DNA from: Metapseudomonas resinovorans DSM 21078
GTDB lineage: Bacteria > Pseudomonadota > Gammaproteobacteria > Pseudomonadales > Pseudomonadaceae
Assembly (NCBI RefSeq): GCF_000423545.1
Contig: NZ_KE384033.1
Span: forward strand, 1 to 64,000
DNA: 64,000 bases
Direction: 5' to 3'
The stretch's first letter is position 1; each line of letters starts with the position of its first letter. The notes under the pieces are model-generated. The model saw only the letters and a list, made by a program, of their open reading frames with translations. It was not told the DNA's origin and searched no databases. A program made the translations under genes and the position numbers. Positions 34,440 through 42,994 of the stretch are shown in pieces.

Positions 34440-36080
34440 ATGCGCCTCCCCATCCTGCTGGCTGCGTTGGCTTGCCTTGCGCCGGCCTTGGCCAGCGCTG
34501 CCGATCGCCCCAATATCCTGTTGGTCGTTGCCGACGACCTGGGTTACTCGGACCTGGGCGCTTTCGGCGGCGAAATCGAGACGCCGAACCTGGATCGCCT
34601 CGCCGCCAGCGGCCTGCAACTGACCAGCATGTATGCCGCGCCGACCTGTTCGCCAACGCGTGCGATGCTGATGTCCGGTACCGACAACCACCTGGCGGGC
34701 CTGGGCACCATGGGAGAGGCCATCCAGCCCTTCCAGCGCGGCAAACCGGGCTACGAGGGCTACCTGAATCAGCAGGCCCATTCCATTGCCGAACTGCTGC
34801 GCGATGGCGGCTACCGCACCAGCATGGTGGGCAAGTGGCATCTGGGCTTGACCCCCGAACAGGGGCCGGACAAACGCGGCTTCGAGCGTTCCTTCACGCT
34901 GCTGGAAGGTGGCGGCGTGCACTACAAGCCGAAGCCGGGCTCGACCGCGAAGATCGAACAGATCACCTACCGCGAGAATGGCCAGCCGGTGGAGCTGCCA
35001 GAGGATTTCTATTCCACCGATTTCTACACCGACAAGCTGCTCGCCTACCTTAAAGAAGGTGAGGGCAGTGGCAAGCCTTTCTTCGCCTACGCTGCCTACA
35101 CCTCGCCCCACTGGCCGTTGCAGGCGCCGGATGCCTATCGGGACAAATACCGGGGGCGCTACGACGGCGGTTACGACGCGGTGCGCCTGGCGCGCATCGA
35201 GCGCATGAAAAAGAGCGGTCTGCTGCCGGCCGACTTCCAGAGCGCCGCACCGCTGCCGGCGACCCCGCAGCTCCCGGCCTGGGACGGGCTGGACGAAGCG
35301 CAGAAGCGCGTGGAGGCGCGCAAGATGGAAATTTATGCGGCGATGGTCGACAACCTCGACCACAACATCGGCCGCTTGCTGGACTACCTGCGCCAGAGCG
35401 GCCAGCTCGACAACACGCTGGTGGTCTTCATGTCCGACAACGGTGCTGCCGGCGAGCGTCACGAGATCTTCTATCCGGCCGCACCGGGAACTGACAACCG
35501 CCTGGAGAACCTCGGCAAACGCGGCTCGCAAATCGACTATGGATTGCGCTGGGCCGAGGTGAGCGCGGCGCCGCTACGTCTGTTCAAGGGCACCACTGCC
35601 GAAGGGGGTATCAGTGTCCCGGCCATCATCCGCCTGCCGGCCAACCTGCATCGCCAGGGGCTGGAGCGCGCCGTGGCGCGCGTGGATGACCTGGCGCCGA
35701 CCTTCCTCGCCCTGGCCGGGCTGTCCGATCCGGGCGATTCGTACAAGGGACAGCCGAAGCACCCCATTACCGGCCGCTCCATGCTGCCGATGCTGGAGGG
35801 CCAGGGCCGCGCCGAGCCGGTCATGGCCGGGGAGCTGTTCGGCAGCCGCTACTTCCGCGAAGGCAACCTGAAGCTGCTTGGCCTGGTGCCCTGGAGCCTG
35901 CCGGGCCAACCCCAGCCGCCGCTGCGTTGGCAGTTGTTCGACCTCTCGCAGGACCGCGCCGAACAGCACGACCTTGCCGCCAGCCAGCCTCAGACCCTGG
36001 AACGCCTGCAGCGTGCCTGGCAGGACTACGCACGCCAGGTCGGCGTGGTGGCTCCGCCGTCGGCAGCCAAGGCGCCTTGA
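34440..36080 (+). CDS. secreted sulfatase (arylsulfatase-like)
   Basis: 546 aa with a signal peptide (cleavage near LASAADRP, residue 21), so it acts in the periplasm. It belongs to the type I sulfatases: C70 in CSPTRAMLMSG is the cysteine converted to formylglycine (C-x-P-x-R), D32-D33 in VVADDLGYSD and D-N in VFMSDNGAAGERHE are metal ligands, and GKWHLG carries the active-site Lys and His. It removes sulfate from sulfate esters. Its place inside a catabolic operon suggests that the natural substrate, or one form of it, is sulfated. A formylglycine-generating enzyme must be encoded elsewhere, as none is in the window. Confidence 0.88.
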   Translation: MRLPILLAALACLAPALASAADRPNILLVVADDLGYSDLGAFGGEIETPNLDRLAASGLQLTSMYAAPTCSPTRAMLMSGTDNHLAGLGTMGEAIQPFQRGKPGYEGYLNQQAHSIAELLRDGGYRTSMVGKWHLGLTPEQGPDKRGFERSFTLLEGGGVHYKPKPGSTAKIEQITYRENGQPVELPEDFYSTDFYTDKLLAYLKEGEGSGKPFFAYAAYTSPHWPLQAPDAYRDKYRGRYDGGYDAVRLARIERMKKSGLLPADFQSAAPLPATPQLPAWDGLDEAQKRVEARKMEIYAAMVDNLDHNIGRLLDYLRQSGQLDNTLVVFMSDNGAAGERHEIFYPAAPGTDNRLENLGKRGSQIDYGLRWAEVSAAPLRLFKGTTAEGGISVPAIIRLPANLHRQGLERAVARVDDLAPTFLALAGLSDPGDSYKGQPKHPITGRSMLPMLEGQGRAEPVMAGELFGSRYFREGNLKLLGLVPWSLPGQPQPPLRWQLFDLSQDRAEQHDLAASQPQTLERLQRAWQDYARQVGVVAPPSAAKAP

Positions 36081-36166
36081 CGCCAGGCCAACTGCCGGCA
36101 ACCACCCGGCGTCCGCGCACCACGCGGCGCCGGTCTCCTTTCTCTTCACTCTATGGAGCGACCGCC

Positions 36167-37000
36167 ATGCGTTTGATCGCCTTGCTGTGGGGCGCGTTCG
36201 CGCTCCTGATCACCCCCGCAACCGTCCAGGCCGACGAGGAACAACGGGCACGCCAACTGCTGCTGCGTGCCGTCGAGTACTACCAGCTGCAGGGCGACGC
36301 GGCCTTCGCCGCATTCAGCCGTCAGGGCGAGTTCATCGACGGCGAGCACTACGTGTTCGTCGTGGACACCCACGGCACCATGCTCGCCAGCGGCGGCACC
36401 TCGGCGGTGCTGATCGGTCGTGACGTCACCGAAGCCCTGGAGCCAGAATTGCGCGACGGCTTCCGCCAGGCCCTGCAGGGGGCCGAGGGCGAGGTACGGG
36501 TGGCCGAATACCGCTGGATGAACGCACGCGACGGCCGTGTGGAACGCAAGCGGGTGTTCTTCCAGCGGGTGGGAGACCGGGTCATCGCCGTCGGCCTCTA
36601 CCTGCCCCGGGCCACGCCCCAGCAGGCCGAGCACCTGCTGCAACGCGCGGTGACCGCCCTGGAACAGGACCCGCAAGCCGGCATCGCCGCGATCAATGCG
36701 CTGTCGCCGCGCTTTCGCGAGGACGACCTGTATGTCTTCGTCATCGACCTCGACACCGGGCGCTACCTCGCCCACGGCTACAACCTGCGCCTGCTCGGTG
36801 TGGAGTTTGCCAGCGTGCGAGATCCCGACGGCAAGCCGGTCGGCGCGCCGATCCTGGCGCTGATGAAGGACCGCCGCGAGGGTGGTTACGACTACCGCTG
36901 GAAGAACCCGGTGACCGGCAAGGTGGAGGACAAGTACGCCCTGCTGCGCAAGACCGGGCACCTGCTGGTTGCGGTGGGGTACTACAAGAAGCCCGAGTGA
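36167..37000 (+). CDS. periplasmic tandem Cache-domain protein
   Basis: 277 aa from ATG at 36167 (TGGAG 9 bases before). Signal peptide (ending TVQADEE, residue 22), then two similar Cache-type halves: first from about 25 to 145 (YVFVVDTHGTMLASGG, DVTEALEPE, VERKRVFFQRVGDRVIAVGLY) and second from 150 to 277 (YVFVIDLDTGRYLAHGYN, PILALMKDRREGGYDYRWKNPVTGK, LLVAVGYYKKPE). No membrane anchor or signalling domain follows, so it is a free ligand-binding protein, perhaps passing the substrate to the chemoreceptor at 39872 or a transporter. Last gene of the long operon. Confidence 0.82.
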   Translation: MRLIALLWGAFALLITPATVQADEEQRARQLLLRAVEYYQLQGDAAFAAFSRQGEFIDGEHYVFVVDTHGTMLASGGTSAVLIGRDVTEALEPELRDGFRQALQGAEGEVRVAEYRWMNARDGRVERKRVFFQRVGDRVIAVGLYLPRATPQQAEHLLQRAVTALEQDPQAGIAAINALSPRFREDDLYVFVIDLDTGRYLAHGYNLRLLGVEFASVRDPDGKPVGAPILALMKDRREGGYDYRWKNPVTGKVEDKYALLRKTGHLLVAVGYYKKPE

Positions 37001-37288
37001 GCGCGCACATCGGGGAAGCTGCCGGAACGCTTTTGTTGGGTTGGGCTCGCCGAAGCCCAACGCTCGACAAGCGTTCTGCTTCCTTTTGAGCGACTGCAAA
37101 AGGACGTCGCCTGGGAAAGCGAAACCAGAAATATCCGCAGAACCCGGCAAGCAGATTGGCTCAAGTCGTTCCCGCGACACGTGATGCAGGCATCGCCACT
37201 TCAATCGCTGAGCAGGCCATAGGGCTGCACCAATACCCCATTTCCCATGCGGTGTGACCAGCACTTCCCGGTGTATCGCAAGACCCAA
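37001..37288. other. intergenic stretch between convergent genes
   Basis: About 290 bases without a credible gene. It contains the extragenic palindrome at 37041-37060 near its left end. The rest shows no motif that I can name. Confidence 0.5.
37041..37060. repeat. extragenic palindrome
   Basis: TTGGGCT-CGCCGA-AGCCCAA, a short dyad. A half of the same sequence (GAAGCCCAACGCG) occurs at 19270-19283 after the left island repeat. Typical of Pseudomonas intergenic repeats. Confidence 0.55.
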
Positions 37289-37323
37289 AAAAGACTCCCG
37301 GGCCAGCCGGTTCCCGGGAGTTG
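37289..37323 (-). terminator. rho-independent terminator of the VOC/hydrolase operon
   Basis: On the minus strand ACTCCCGGG and CCCGGGAGT form a 9-bp stem with a 10-base loop, followed by CTTTTTT (complement of the six A at 37289-37294). It lies about 70 bases after the stop of the VOC gene. Confidence 0.85.
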
Positions 37324-37392
37324 AGGCGGCAGGTTCCCCTTACCCGGGGCGTGCGGCTCCGGGGGGGTGCCTGCCGATGACGACGGAGCGCG

Positions 37393-38328
37393 TCAATGCT
37401 TGGGCGGCGGGCCGCCCGGGGCCCATTTCTCCTGATAGCGGAACAGGAAGTACTGCGAGGTATCCGCGCCGGGTGGCGACACGCGGGCGTTCCAGCTGTC
37501 GTCGTGCAGGTCCATGTCGGCGTCGTACTCCACATGGCAACCCATGGGGCTGTTGAAGTACCAGAACCAGTTGGAGCCGAGCTGGTGGCGGCCCGGCCCC
37601 CAGAAGGACTCGTAGCCTTTCTCGACAAAGCGGGTACCGGCCAGCATCACCTCGGTCGGTCCGCCCATGTGGAAGGTGAAGTGCTCGATGCCCTTCATGA
37701 ACGGCGGCGTCTGGATCAGGAACAGGGTGTGATGGTCCAGGGTGCCACCCGGCCGCAGGAACGGTCCGGTGTCGATGAAACGGTCGGTGCAGACGAAGCC
37801 CAGGCGGGTGTAGAAGGCTTCGGCCTTGGCGTGGTCCGGCACGAAATAGACGACATGGGACAGGCTGCGGGGCAGCGCGGCCATGTCGTCGCTGGCGCCC
37901 AGGCTGTTGACCACGCGGCTGGTGCTGGCGCCGGGCGCGTTGCTGATCTCGCCGGGCAGGTCGAGGGGGCGCCGGCAGGTGATCTGGAAGCCCAGGGCGA
38001 AGCCCATGTCATCCACTGTGCGCAGGACACCGTCTTCGCCACGGATGACGTCGCGGTCCGTCGACAGTTCGGCCTCGATGGCCTGCAGGGTGTCTTCGTC
38101 GGCCACACCGTAAACGGTTTCGCGCAGGGTGTTGGCAGTTTCCATGGCTTTGGGCAGGCGCGGGTCGTCGCGGTGGCGAATCTCGATGCCGGTACCGTCC
38201 AGGGCTTCCAGGTAGCCGCCGGTGTGGTCGATGGCGCGCGGCTTGAGGCCGTAGTCGGTGAGGTATTGCACGCAGGCGTCGACGTTGTCGACGCCGAACA
38301 CCAGGTAATCAGGTCCGATGATCTTCAT
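37393..38328 (-). CDS. VOC-superfamily extradiol-type dioxygenase
   Basis: 311 aa from ATG at 38328. Two-domain vicinal-oxygen-chelate protein of type I extradiol dioxygenase size. Domain 1 (about 5-120) is degenerate. Domain 2 (about 155-290) keeps the likely Fe/Mn ligands: H158 in RSLSHVVYF, H216 in GIEHFTFHMG, and E267 in GCHVEYDADMD. HHTLFL (199-204) matches the substrate-side His pair of 2,3-dihydroxybiphenyl dioxygenase. It should cleave a catechol-like ring next to one hydroxyl. It shares an operon with the C-C hydrolase upstream (23-bp gap), the classical meta-cleavage pairing, behind nod-box-like operator B. Confidence 0.82.
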   Translation of the reverse strand: MKIIGPDYLVFGVDNVDACVQYLTDYGLKPRAIDHTGGYLEALDGTGIEIRHRDDPRLPKAMETANTLRETVYGVADEDTLQAIEAELSTDRDVIRGEDGVLRTVDDMGFALGFQITCRRPLDLPGEISNAPGASTSRVVNSLGASDDMAALPRSLSHVVYFVPDHAKAEAFYTRLGFVCTDRFIDTGPFLRPGGTLDHHTLFLIQTPPFMKGIEHFTFHMGGPTEVMLAGTRFVEKGYESFWGPGRHQLGSNWFWYFNSPMGCHVEYDADMDLHDDSWNARVSPPGADTSQYFLFRYQEKWAPGGPPPKH

Positions 38329-38350
38329 GGTCAGGTTCTCGTCTCGCTCG

Positions 38351-39508
38351 TCAGGCGGTGCGGCCGCCGAGGGTCTCGGCGACCCAGTCGGCGATGTAGT
38401 GGCCGGCATTGATGGAGTTGTCGAAGCTGGAGTGCTGCACGCCACCTTCGCGGGGGGTGAAGATCTTCAGTTCACGCTTGGGGCTGTTGACCAGTTGCTC
38501 GTAGGTGCGATGGGCCCATTTCAGCGGAATCTGCGAGTCTTGCTCGCCGTGTGTGACCAGGAACGGCACCTTGATGCGCTCGACCACGCCGTCCAGGTGG
38601 ACGTTCTCGGCGATGGCCATGAACTCCTCGACGTTCTTGCCACCCCAGACCCAGCGCACATGCTCCCAGTAATGCGGCACCGGGAAGCTGCCTTCGCGCT
38701 CCAGGCGGCGCTTCTGCACTTCGCGCCAGTCATGGTTGGCGCCCCAGACCACGCCACAGGCGAAGCGCGGCTCGAAGGCGACTACGCGCGGGCAGTAGTA
38801 GCCGCCGAGGGACACGCCCTCGCAACCGATGCGCTTGGGGTCGACGTCGGCACGGGTTTCCAGCCAGTCGAACACGCGGCTGCCCCAGTGCTCGGCGTCA
38901 TACCGGGCCTTGAGGTCATGCAGGCGCAGGGCCTCGCCGGTGCCCGGCTGGTCGAGTACCAGCGAGGACACGCCGCGCCTGGCGAGCCAGGCGGGCAGGC
39001 CAACGCGGTATTTCATCTCCTTGGTGGAATCCAGGCCATTGAGCTGGACCAGCAGCGGCGCCGGGCCTTTCACGCCTTCGGCGCGCACGAAGAGGCCGGA
39101 GATGACCTTGCCCTCGTAGGGAATCTCGACCCGCTCGCAATTCTCGCCGGACAGGTCGATGCCCCGGGCGAAGGTGTCGAGGAAACGCTGGTACAGCTCC
39201 AGGCGGCCGGGAGCACCGTGGGCCTGCAGGCGTTCGCAGGTCAGGTAGTAGGTGGCAGCGCGGTTGTATTTCTCCCCGGCGGAGAGCAGGCGACCACGCG
39301 CCTCGTCCTCACCTGCCAGGTCGCAGAGCTTGTCGGCCATCTTCGACCAGGTTTCGCGGAAAGCGCGGGTGCCGGCGGCATCGGGCTGCTTGGCGGCCTC
39401 CTGCAGGGGCTCGCACATCTCGACGATCTCGCCGATGCGCGCGCCCATTTCCAGGGCGAGGTCAACGGAGAGGTTCCAGACGTAGTTGGTGGGGAAGTAA
39501 CGGAACAT
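38351..39508 (-). CDS. alpha/beta-hydrolase, FrsA/dihydroxypseudooxynicotine hydrolase-like
   Basis: 385 aa with an N-terminal helical domain (about 1-125) and an alpha/beta-hydrolase core. The catalytic triad is visible: S233 in GVSLGGYY, D324 in THGEQDSQIP, H359 in GGVQHSSF. The N-terminal helical cap and the overall size match the 2,6-dihydroxypseudooxynicotine hydrolase group, which splits C-C bonds of vinylogous diketones, and the FrsA-like esterase family. It is followed by a ring-cleaving VOC dioxygenase, so hydrolysis of a ring-cleavage or ring-hydroxylation product is likely. First gene behind nod-box-like operator B. Confidence 0.83.
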   Translation of the reverse strand: MFRYFPTNYVWNLSVDLALEMGARIGEIVEMCEPLQEAAKQPDAAGTRAFRETWSKMADKLCDLAGEDEARGRLLSAGEKYNRAATYYLTCERLQAHGAPGRLELYQRFLDTFARGIDLSGENCERVEIPYEGKVISGLFVRAEGVKGPAPLLVQLNGLDSTKEMKYRVGLPAWLARRGVSSLVLDQPGTGEALRLHDLKARYDAEHWGSRVFDWLETRADVDPKRIGCEGVSLGGYYCPRVVAFEPRFACGVVWGANHDWREVQKRRLEREGSFPVPHYWEHVRWVWGGKNVEEFMAIAENVHLDGVVERIKVPFLVTHGEQDSQIPLKWAHRTYEQLVNSPKRELKIFTPREGGVQHSSFDNSINAGHYIADWVAETLGGRTA

Positions 39509-39700
39509 GTTGTTGTTTTCCTTCTTCTGATCCGGGGCGCCATCTTCCCCGGCTCTCGGGGCTTACCGCTCGGGTCGGCATGGGCAGGGCGCAAGGCAGG
39601 CGAGCCCGGAGTGACTGCTCCCGCAGCAGGCAGTTGCGCGGGCGCCGACCGCCCGGTGGGGCGGCCATGGCAAGCTCGCATGGGGCCAGGAATTGAACAA

Positions 39701-39737
39701 ATCGCTTGTTCGGATGCCAGCTATCGGCAAGCGAGAT
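39701..39737 (-). promoter_or_regulatory. nod-box-like operator B (upstream of hydrolase-VOC operon)
   Basis: Read on the minus strand it is an exact ATC-N9-GAT-N7-ATC-N9-GAT. Its second half includes the perfect dyad GAACAA-N5-TTGTTC (39695-39711). Very similar to operator A over its whole length, including the TTGCCGATAG part. It lies 193 bases before the hydrolase gene. Confidence 0.75.
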
Positions 39738-39762
39738 ACCTCGTCCCCGGCGCTCCTGTGTC

Positions 39763-39799
39763 ATGGCGAATGACGATGCCTTGCATCGCCAGTCTCGAT
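39763..39799 (+). promoter_or_regulatory. nod-box-like operator E (upstream of chemoreceptor)
   Basis: ATG-N9-GAT-N7-ATC-N9-GAT, one mismatch in the first triplet. The inner part GATGC-CTT-GCATC is a perfect dyad. It lies 72 bases before the chemoreceptor start and is oriented with it. Confidence 0.7.
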
Positions 39800-39871
39800 T
39801 GGTGGCCCCCGGGACCGGGCGGCTAGCGTACGCGCCCCTGTTTCTGGCCCGGACCACGAGGAAGGACGCCC

Positions 39872-41848
39872 ATGTCGAATCACCCCCATCGCCCGTTCAT
39901 GCCCCTTGCCAGCGTCACGCGCTGGCTGGGCCACCGCTCCGTCGGCAGCAAGCTGTCGCTCGGCTTCGGCCTGGTGCTGCTGGCCACCCTGGGCATGGCG
40001 CTGGCCACCGTCCAGGCATTGCAGGTGCTGCAGGCCCGCGTCTCCGAACTGCGTGCGCTGGACGCGTTGCAGCTGCACCTGGCAGGGGCCCGCCTGGCGG
40101 AGCGGGACTTCGCGCTCGATCTTGCACCGGAGTCGGCCGAGCGGGTCGGCACAGGGTTGGACCAACTGCGTAAGGGGCTGGCCGCCAGCGGTTCCGACGC
40201 GGATTTCCGCACGACCCTGGATGACACCGCCCAGGCCTACCGCAGTGCCTTTCAGGACTATGCGCAGGCGTTGGAAACAGCACATGCGGCGCGGCTGCGT
40301 ATGCAGGCCCAGGCGGAGACGGTGGGGCAGCGTTTCAGCAGCCTGTTCCTCGACCAGCTCGATGGCATCAACCTCGGCCTGGAGGCCGGTACGCCGCCGG
40401 GTACGTCGCAGATGCAGGTGCTGGAGGAGGCCGTGAGCCTACGCGAACGGTTGGCCAACCTGCGCGACAGCGAGCTGTATTTCACCCTTGATGCGCAAAA
40501 ACGCTACCGCGACGACTGGGAGAACCGCATGAACGAGCTGGCTACCGCACTGGCCAGTCTCGCCGCGCGCCTGGACGGCGAGCAGCGTGCGGCGCTGGAG
40601 GAGGCGCGCCAGGCGCTGGAGGTGTATCGCCAGGCCTTCCTGAGCTTTGTCCGGGGCGGCCAACTGGCTCGCGCTGCCGAGACGCAGATGAGCCAGGTGG
40701 CGGGCATGGTGGCGCAGCAGCTGGATACGCAGCGCGCATTGCGCAGCGGGGCCTATGCAGAAACCCGGCGGCAGCTCCACGGAGCGCTGGGGCTGCTGGC
40801 GCTCCTGGCCTTACTGGTCAGTGCCGGAGCGGCGCTGGCGATTCATCGGGCACTGGTCGTGCCGCTGCGGCGCATGCTGGCCCTGGCGGGGCGTATCGCC
40901 GCCGGGGATCTCGGCGAGATGGCGGCCCCGCCTGCGCGGCGCGATGAACTGGGGCAGTTGCAGGATGCTGTGGGAGAAATGCTCGCTGCCCTGCGCAAGC
41001 TGGTGGGCCGCATCGGTGGCGATGTCGATCAACTGGATGGCGCCGCCGGCACCCTGGTGGCGATGGTCGGGCGTACGGCGGCGGGGGTGAGCGCGCAGCG
41101 CCAGCAGGCCGAGCGGGTCGCCGAGGCCATGGCGGACATGACGCGCTCGGCGGCGCAGGTCAGCGAGCAGGTGGCCGGCAGCGGTGCGGTGCTGGCCGAT
41201 GCGGGTGCCCTGATCCACGAGGGAGATGCGTTGGTGCGCCAGGCCAGCGAGAGCCTGGAGCACCTCGCTGAGGAAATGCGCGCCAGCGCCGGATCGATGC
41301 AGGTGCTCAAGGCGCAGAGCGAGGCCATCAATGGTGTGCTCGACGTGATCAATGCCCTGGCCGAGCAGACCAACCTGCTGGCGCTGAACGCGGCCATCGA
41401 GGCGGCGCGGGCCGGTGACCATGGTCGCGGTTTCGCCGTGGTCGCCGACGAGGTGCGCGCCCTGGCCAGTCGCACCCGCGCCTCGACCGGGGAGATCGAG
41501 GCGATGATCCAGCGCCTCGGCGAGCTGACCCGGGCTACCGCCGATGGGCTGGCAGGCAGTCAGCGGCTGACCGAGGAAGGCGTCGAGCTGGCAGGACGGG
41601 CGACCGAGGTGCTGGCGGCGATCACTGCTGCGATGGCACGGGTCGAGCGCAGCGGGCGGAACATCGCCGAGGCGTCCGCAATGCAGCAGGCCGTGGCACG
41701 CCAGGTCGACGAGGTGGTGCTGCAAGTGGCGCGTGTGGTGGAACAGAACGCCGAGGACTGCCGGCGCCTGGAATCGGCCACGGACAGCCTGCAGACGCTG
41801 GGGGCGAGCCTGGGCGAGGCGGTCGGCGCCTTCCGTGGCGCGCGCTGA
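39872..41848 (+). CDS. methyl-accepting chemotaxis protein, HBM-type sensor
   Basis: 658 aa with AGGAAGGA before the ATG. TM1 (about 26-48), a long all-helical periplasmic domain of about 250 residues (the size and helix-rich character of helical bimodular HBM sensors such as McpS and PcaY), TM2 (about 303-326), HAMP, and the cytoplasmic signalling hairpin with the invariant tip [27 protein letters not shown] sequence. No C-terminal CheR-tethering pentapeptide is seen. HBM receptors sense organic acids and aromatic acids. Operator E in front places it under the same proposed control as the catabolic genes, so it probably detects the pathway substrate or a product. Confidence 0.9.
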   Translation: MSNHPHRPFMPLASVTRWLGHRSVGSKLSLGFGLVLLATLGMALATVQALQVLQARVSELRALDALQLHLAGARLAERDFALDLAPESAERVGTGLDQLRKGLAASGSDADFRTTLDDTAQAYRSAFQDYAQALETAHAARLRMQAQAETVGQRFSSLFLDQLDGINLGLEAGTPPGTSQMQVLEEAVSLRERLANLRDSELYFTLDAQKRYRDDWENRMNELATALASLAARLDGEQRAALEEARQALEVYRQAFLSFVRGGQLARAAETQMSQVAGMVAQQLDTQRALRSGAYAETRRQLHGALGLLALLALLVSAGAALAIHRALVVPLRRMLALAGRIAAGDLGEMAAPPARRDELGQLQDAVGEMLAALRKLVGRIGGDVDQLDGAAGTLVAMVGRTAAGVSAQRQQAERVAEAMADMTRSAAQVSEQVAGSGAVLADAGALIHEGDALVRQASESLEHLAEEMRASAGSMQVLKAQSEAINGVLDVINALAEQTNLLALNAAIEAARAGDHGRGFAVVADEVRALASRTRASTGEIEAMIQRLGELTRATADGLAGSQRLTEEGVELAGRATEVLAAITAAMARVERSGRNIAEASAMQQAVARQVDEVVLQVARVVEQNAEDCRRLESATDSLQTLGASLGEAVGAFRGAR

Positions 41849-41851
41849 GGC

Positions 41852-42775
41852 TCAGGCGAGGACCGGTGAGTCCGGCCGCTGTACGATCTGCGCCAGCTTC
41901 TGGCGCAACCAGCGCAGCATGGGGTCGCGGTCCAGGCTGCGGTGCCAGCTCATGTATTCCTGCATCGCGGGCAGCTCCACTGGCGGCGGCAGGATGCGCA
42001 GCGGCAGGTTGCGCGCATAGAGCCGCGCCAGGCGGCTGTGCATGGTGGCGATGCGCTGCGTGCCGACGACCAGTTGCGGCAGGGTGTTGAAGTCATGGGT
42101 GATGACTTCGAGCCGGCGCTTGCAACCGTACTGGGACATGAACCATTCCTCGATGCCCGGCGTGCGGCTGCGACCGAAAGCGACGCCCACGTGGCCCATG
42201 TCCAGGTACTGCTCCAGCGTGATCCGTTCGCCGATGCTGTCGTTGTCTGCCCACACCACACAAACGTGCTGCTCTTCGAACAGCAGCTCGGAAGGGTGTT
42301 CTTTCACGATGTAGTGCTCGGGCGCGATCATCAGGTCCACCTCGCCGCGCATGAGCATCTCGACGGCGGTTTCGCCGGGGCTGATCAGCTCGAAGGTCAT
42401 CAGCGGCGCTTCCTGGTTGATCTCTCGGATCACTTCGGCGAACACCACGCTGATCAGATAGTCCGACGCCATGATGCGGAAATGCCTCTTGCTCTCGGCG
42501 ATGTCGTAGACCGGCTTGGCGGTGATGGAGGTCTGGATTTTCAGCAGGACTTCACGAACCGGGATCTCCAGTTCCTTGGCCAGGGGGGTGGGCATCATCT
42601 TGCGTCCCACCTGTACCAGCAGATCGTCCTCGAAGTAGGTGCGCAGGCGCCCCAGCACGCCGCTGGTGGCTGATTGGGTCATGTGCAGGCGGGCGGCGGC
42701 GCGGGTGATGTTCTGCTCTTCCAGCAGCACATCCAGCGCCACCAGGAGGTTCAGGTCCAGGTGTTTGAAGCGCAT
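41852..42775 (-). CDS. NodD-type LysR regulator 1
   Basis: 307 aa, ATG at 42775. The N-terminus MRFKHLDLNLLVALDVLLEE matches the start of NodD and NahR proteins, with the helix-turn-helix at NITRAAARLHMTQSATSGVLGRLR (23-46). Further NodD-like stretches are RRHFRIMASDYLI-type (near 95), the YLDMGHVGVAFGRSRTPGIEEWF region, and PLRILPPPVELP near the end. NodD proteins bind nod boxes and respond to phenolic inducers such as flavonoids. It is divergent from the flavin monooxygenase gene with nod-box-like operator C between them, and its 3' end converges on the chemoreceptor gene (3-base gap). Best candidate for the regulator of all five boxes. Confidence 0.88.
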   Translation of the reverse strand: MRFKHLDLNLLVALDVLLEEQNITRAAARLHMTQSATSGVLGRLRTYFEDDLLVQVGRKMMPTPLAKELEIPVREVLLKIQTSITAKPVYDIAESKRHFRIMASDYLISVVFAEVIREINQEAPLMTFELISPGETAVEMLMRGEVDLMIAPEHYIVKEHPSELLFEEQHVCVVWADNDSIGERITLEQYLDMGHVGVAFGRSRTPGIEEWFMSQYGCKRRLEVITHDFNTLPQLVVGTQRIATMHSRLARLYARNLPLRILPPPVELPAMQEYMSWHRSLDRDPMLRWLRQKLAQIVQRPDSPVLA

Positions 42776-42794
42776 GGCAGCAGGCTCTTGTTGT

Positions 42795-42831
42795 ATTTAT
42801 TTTCGCGATACCCTGCATCCCGACTAACGAT
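42795..42831 (+). promoter_or_regulatory. nod-box-like operator C (between LysR 1 and monooxygenase genes)
   Basis: ATT-N9-GAT-N7-ATC-N9-GAT, one mismatch in the first triplet. The right half includes the perfect dyad GACTAA-CGA-TTAGTC (42822-42836). It sits 20 bases upstream of the LysR start and 163 before the monooxygenase start, the normal place for a LysR-type site that also controls its own gene. Confidence 0.75.
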
Positions 42832-42994
42832 TAGTCAAATTGTTCCCGCCTTCCTAGCCTGTGCTCCCAAGGGGCGCTCACCGGCTGCCGTGCTGCCTGC
42901 CGAGCCTGCGCGGCCCCTCCTGAAAAAACCTTCCCGCCCGGGCCGCCGCGCTCGCGTTCGCCCGTGCGCCAACAACAAGAACAAGGATTCATCC

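Larger units (their letters stand above)
39509..39871. other. divergent control region between hydrolase and chemoreceptor genes
   Basis: 363 bases with no gene. It holds two nod-box-like operators facing away from each other (39701-39737 minus, 39763-39799 plus), separated by 25 bases, so one regulator cluster can serve both divergent transcripts. Confidence 0.65.

Noticed and set aside
37161-37628. Minus-strand frame through the terminator after the VOC gene
   Set aside because: It runs across a strong terminator and overlaps the end of the VOC gene in another frame.
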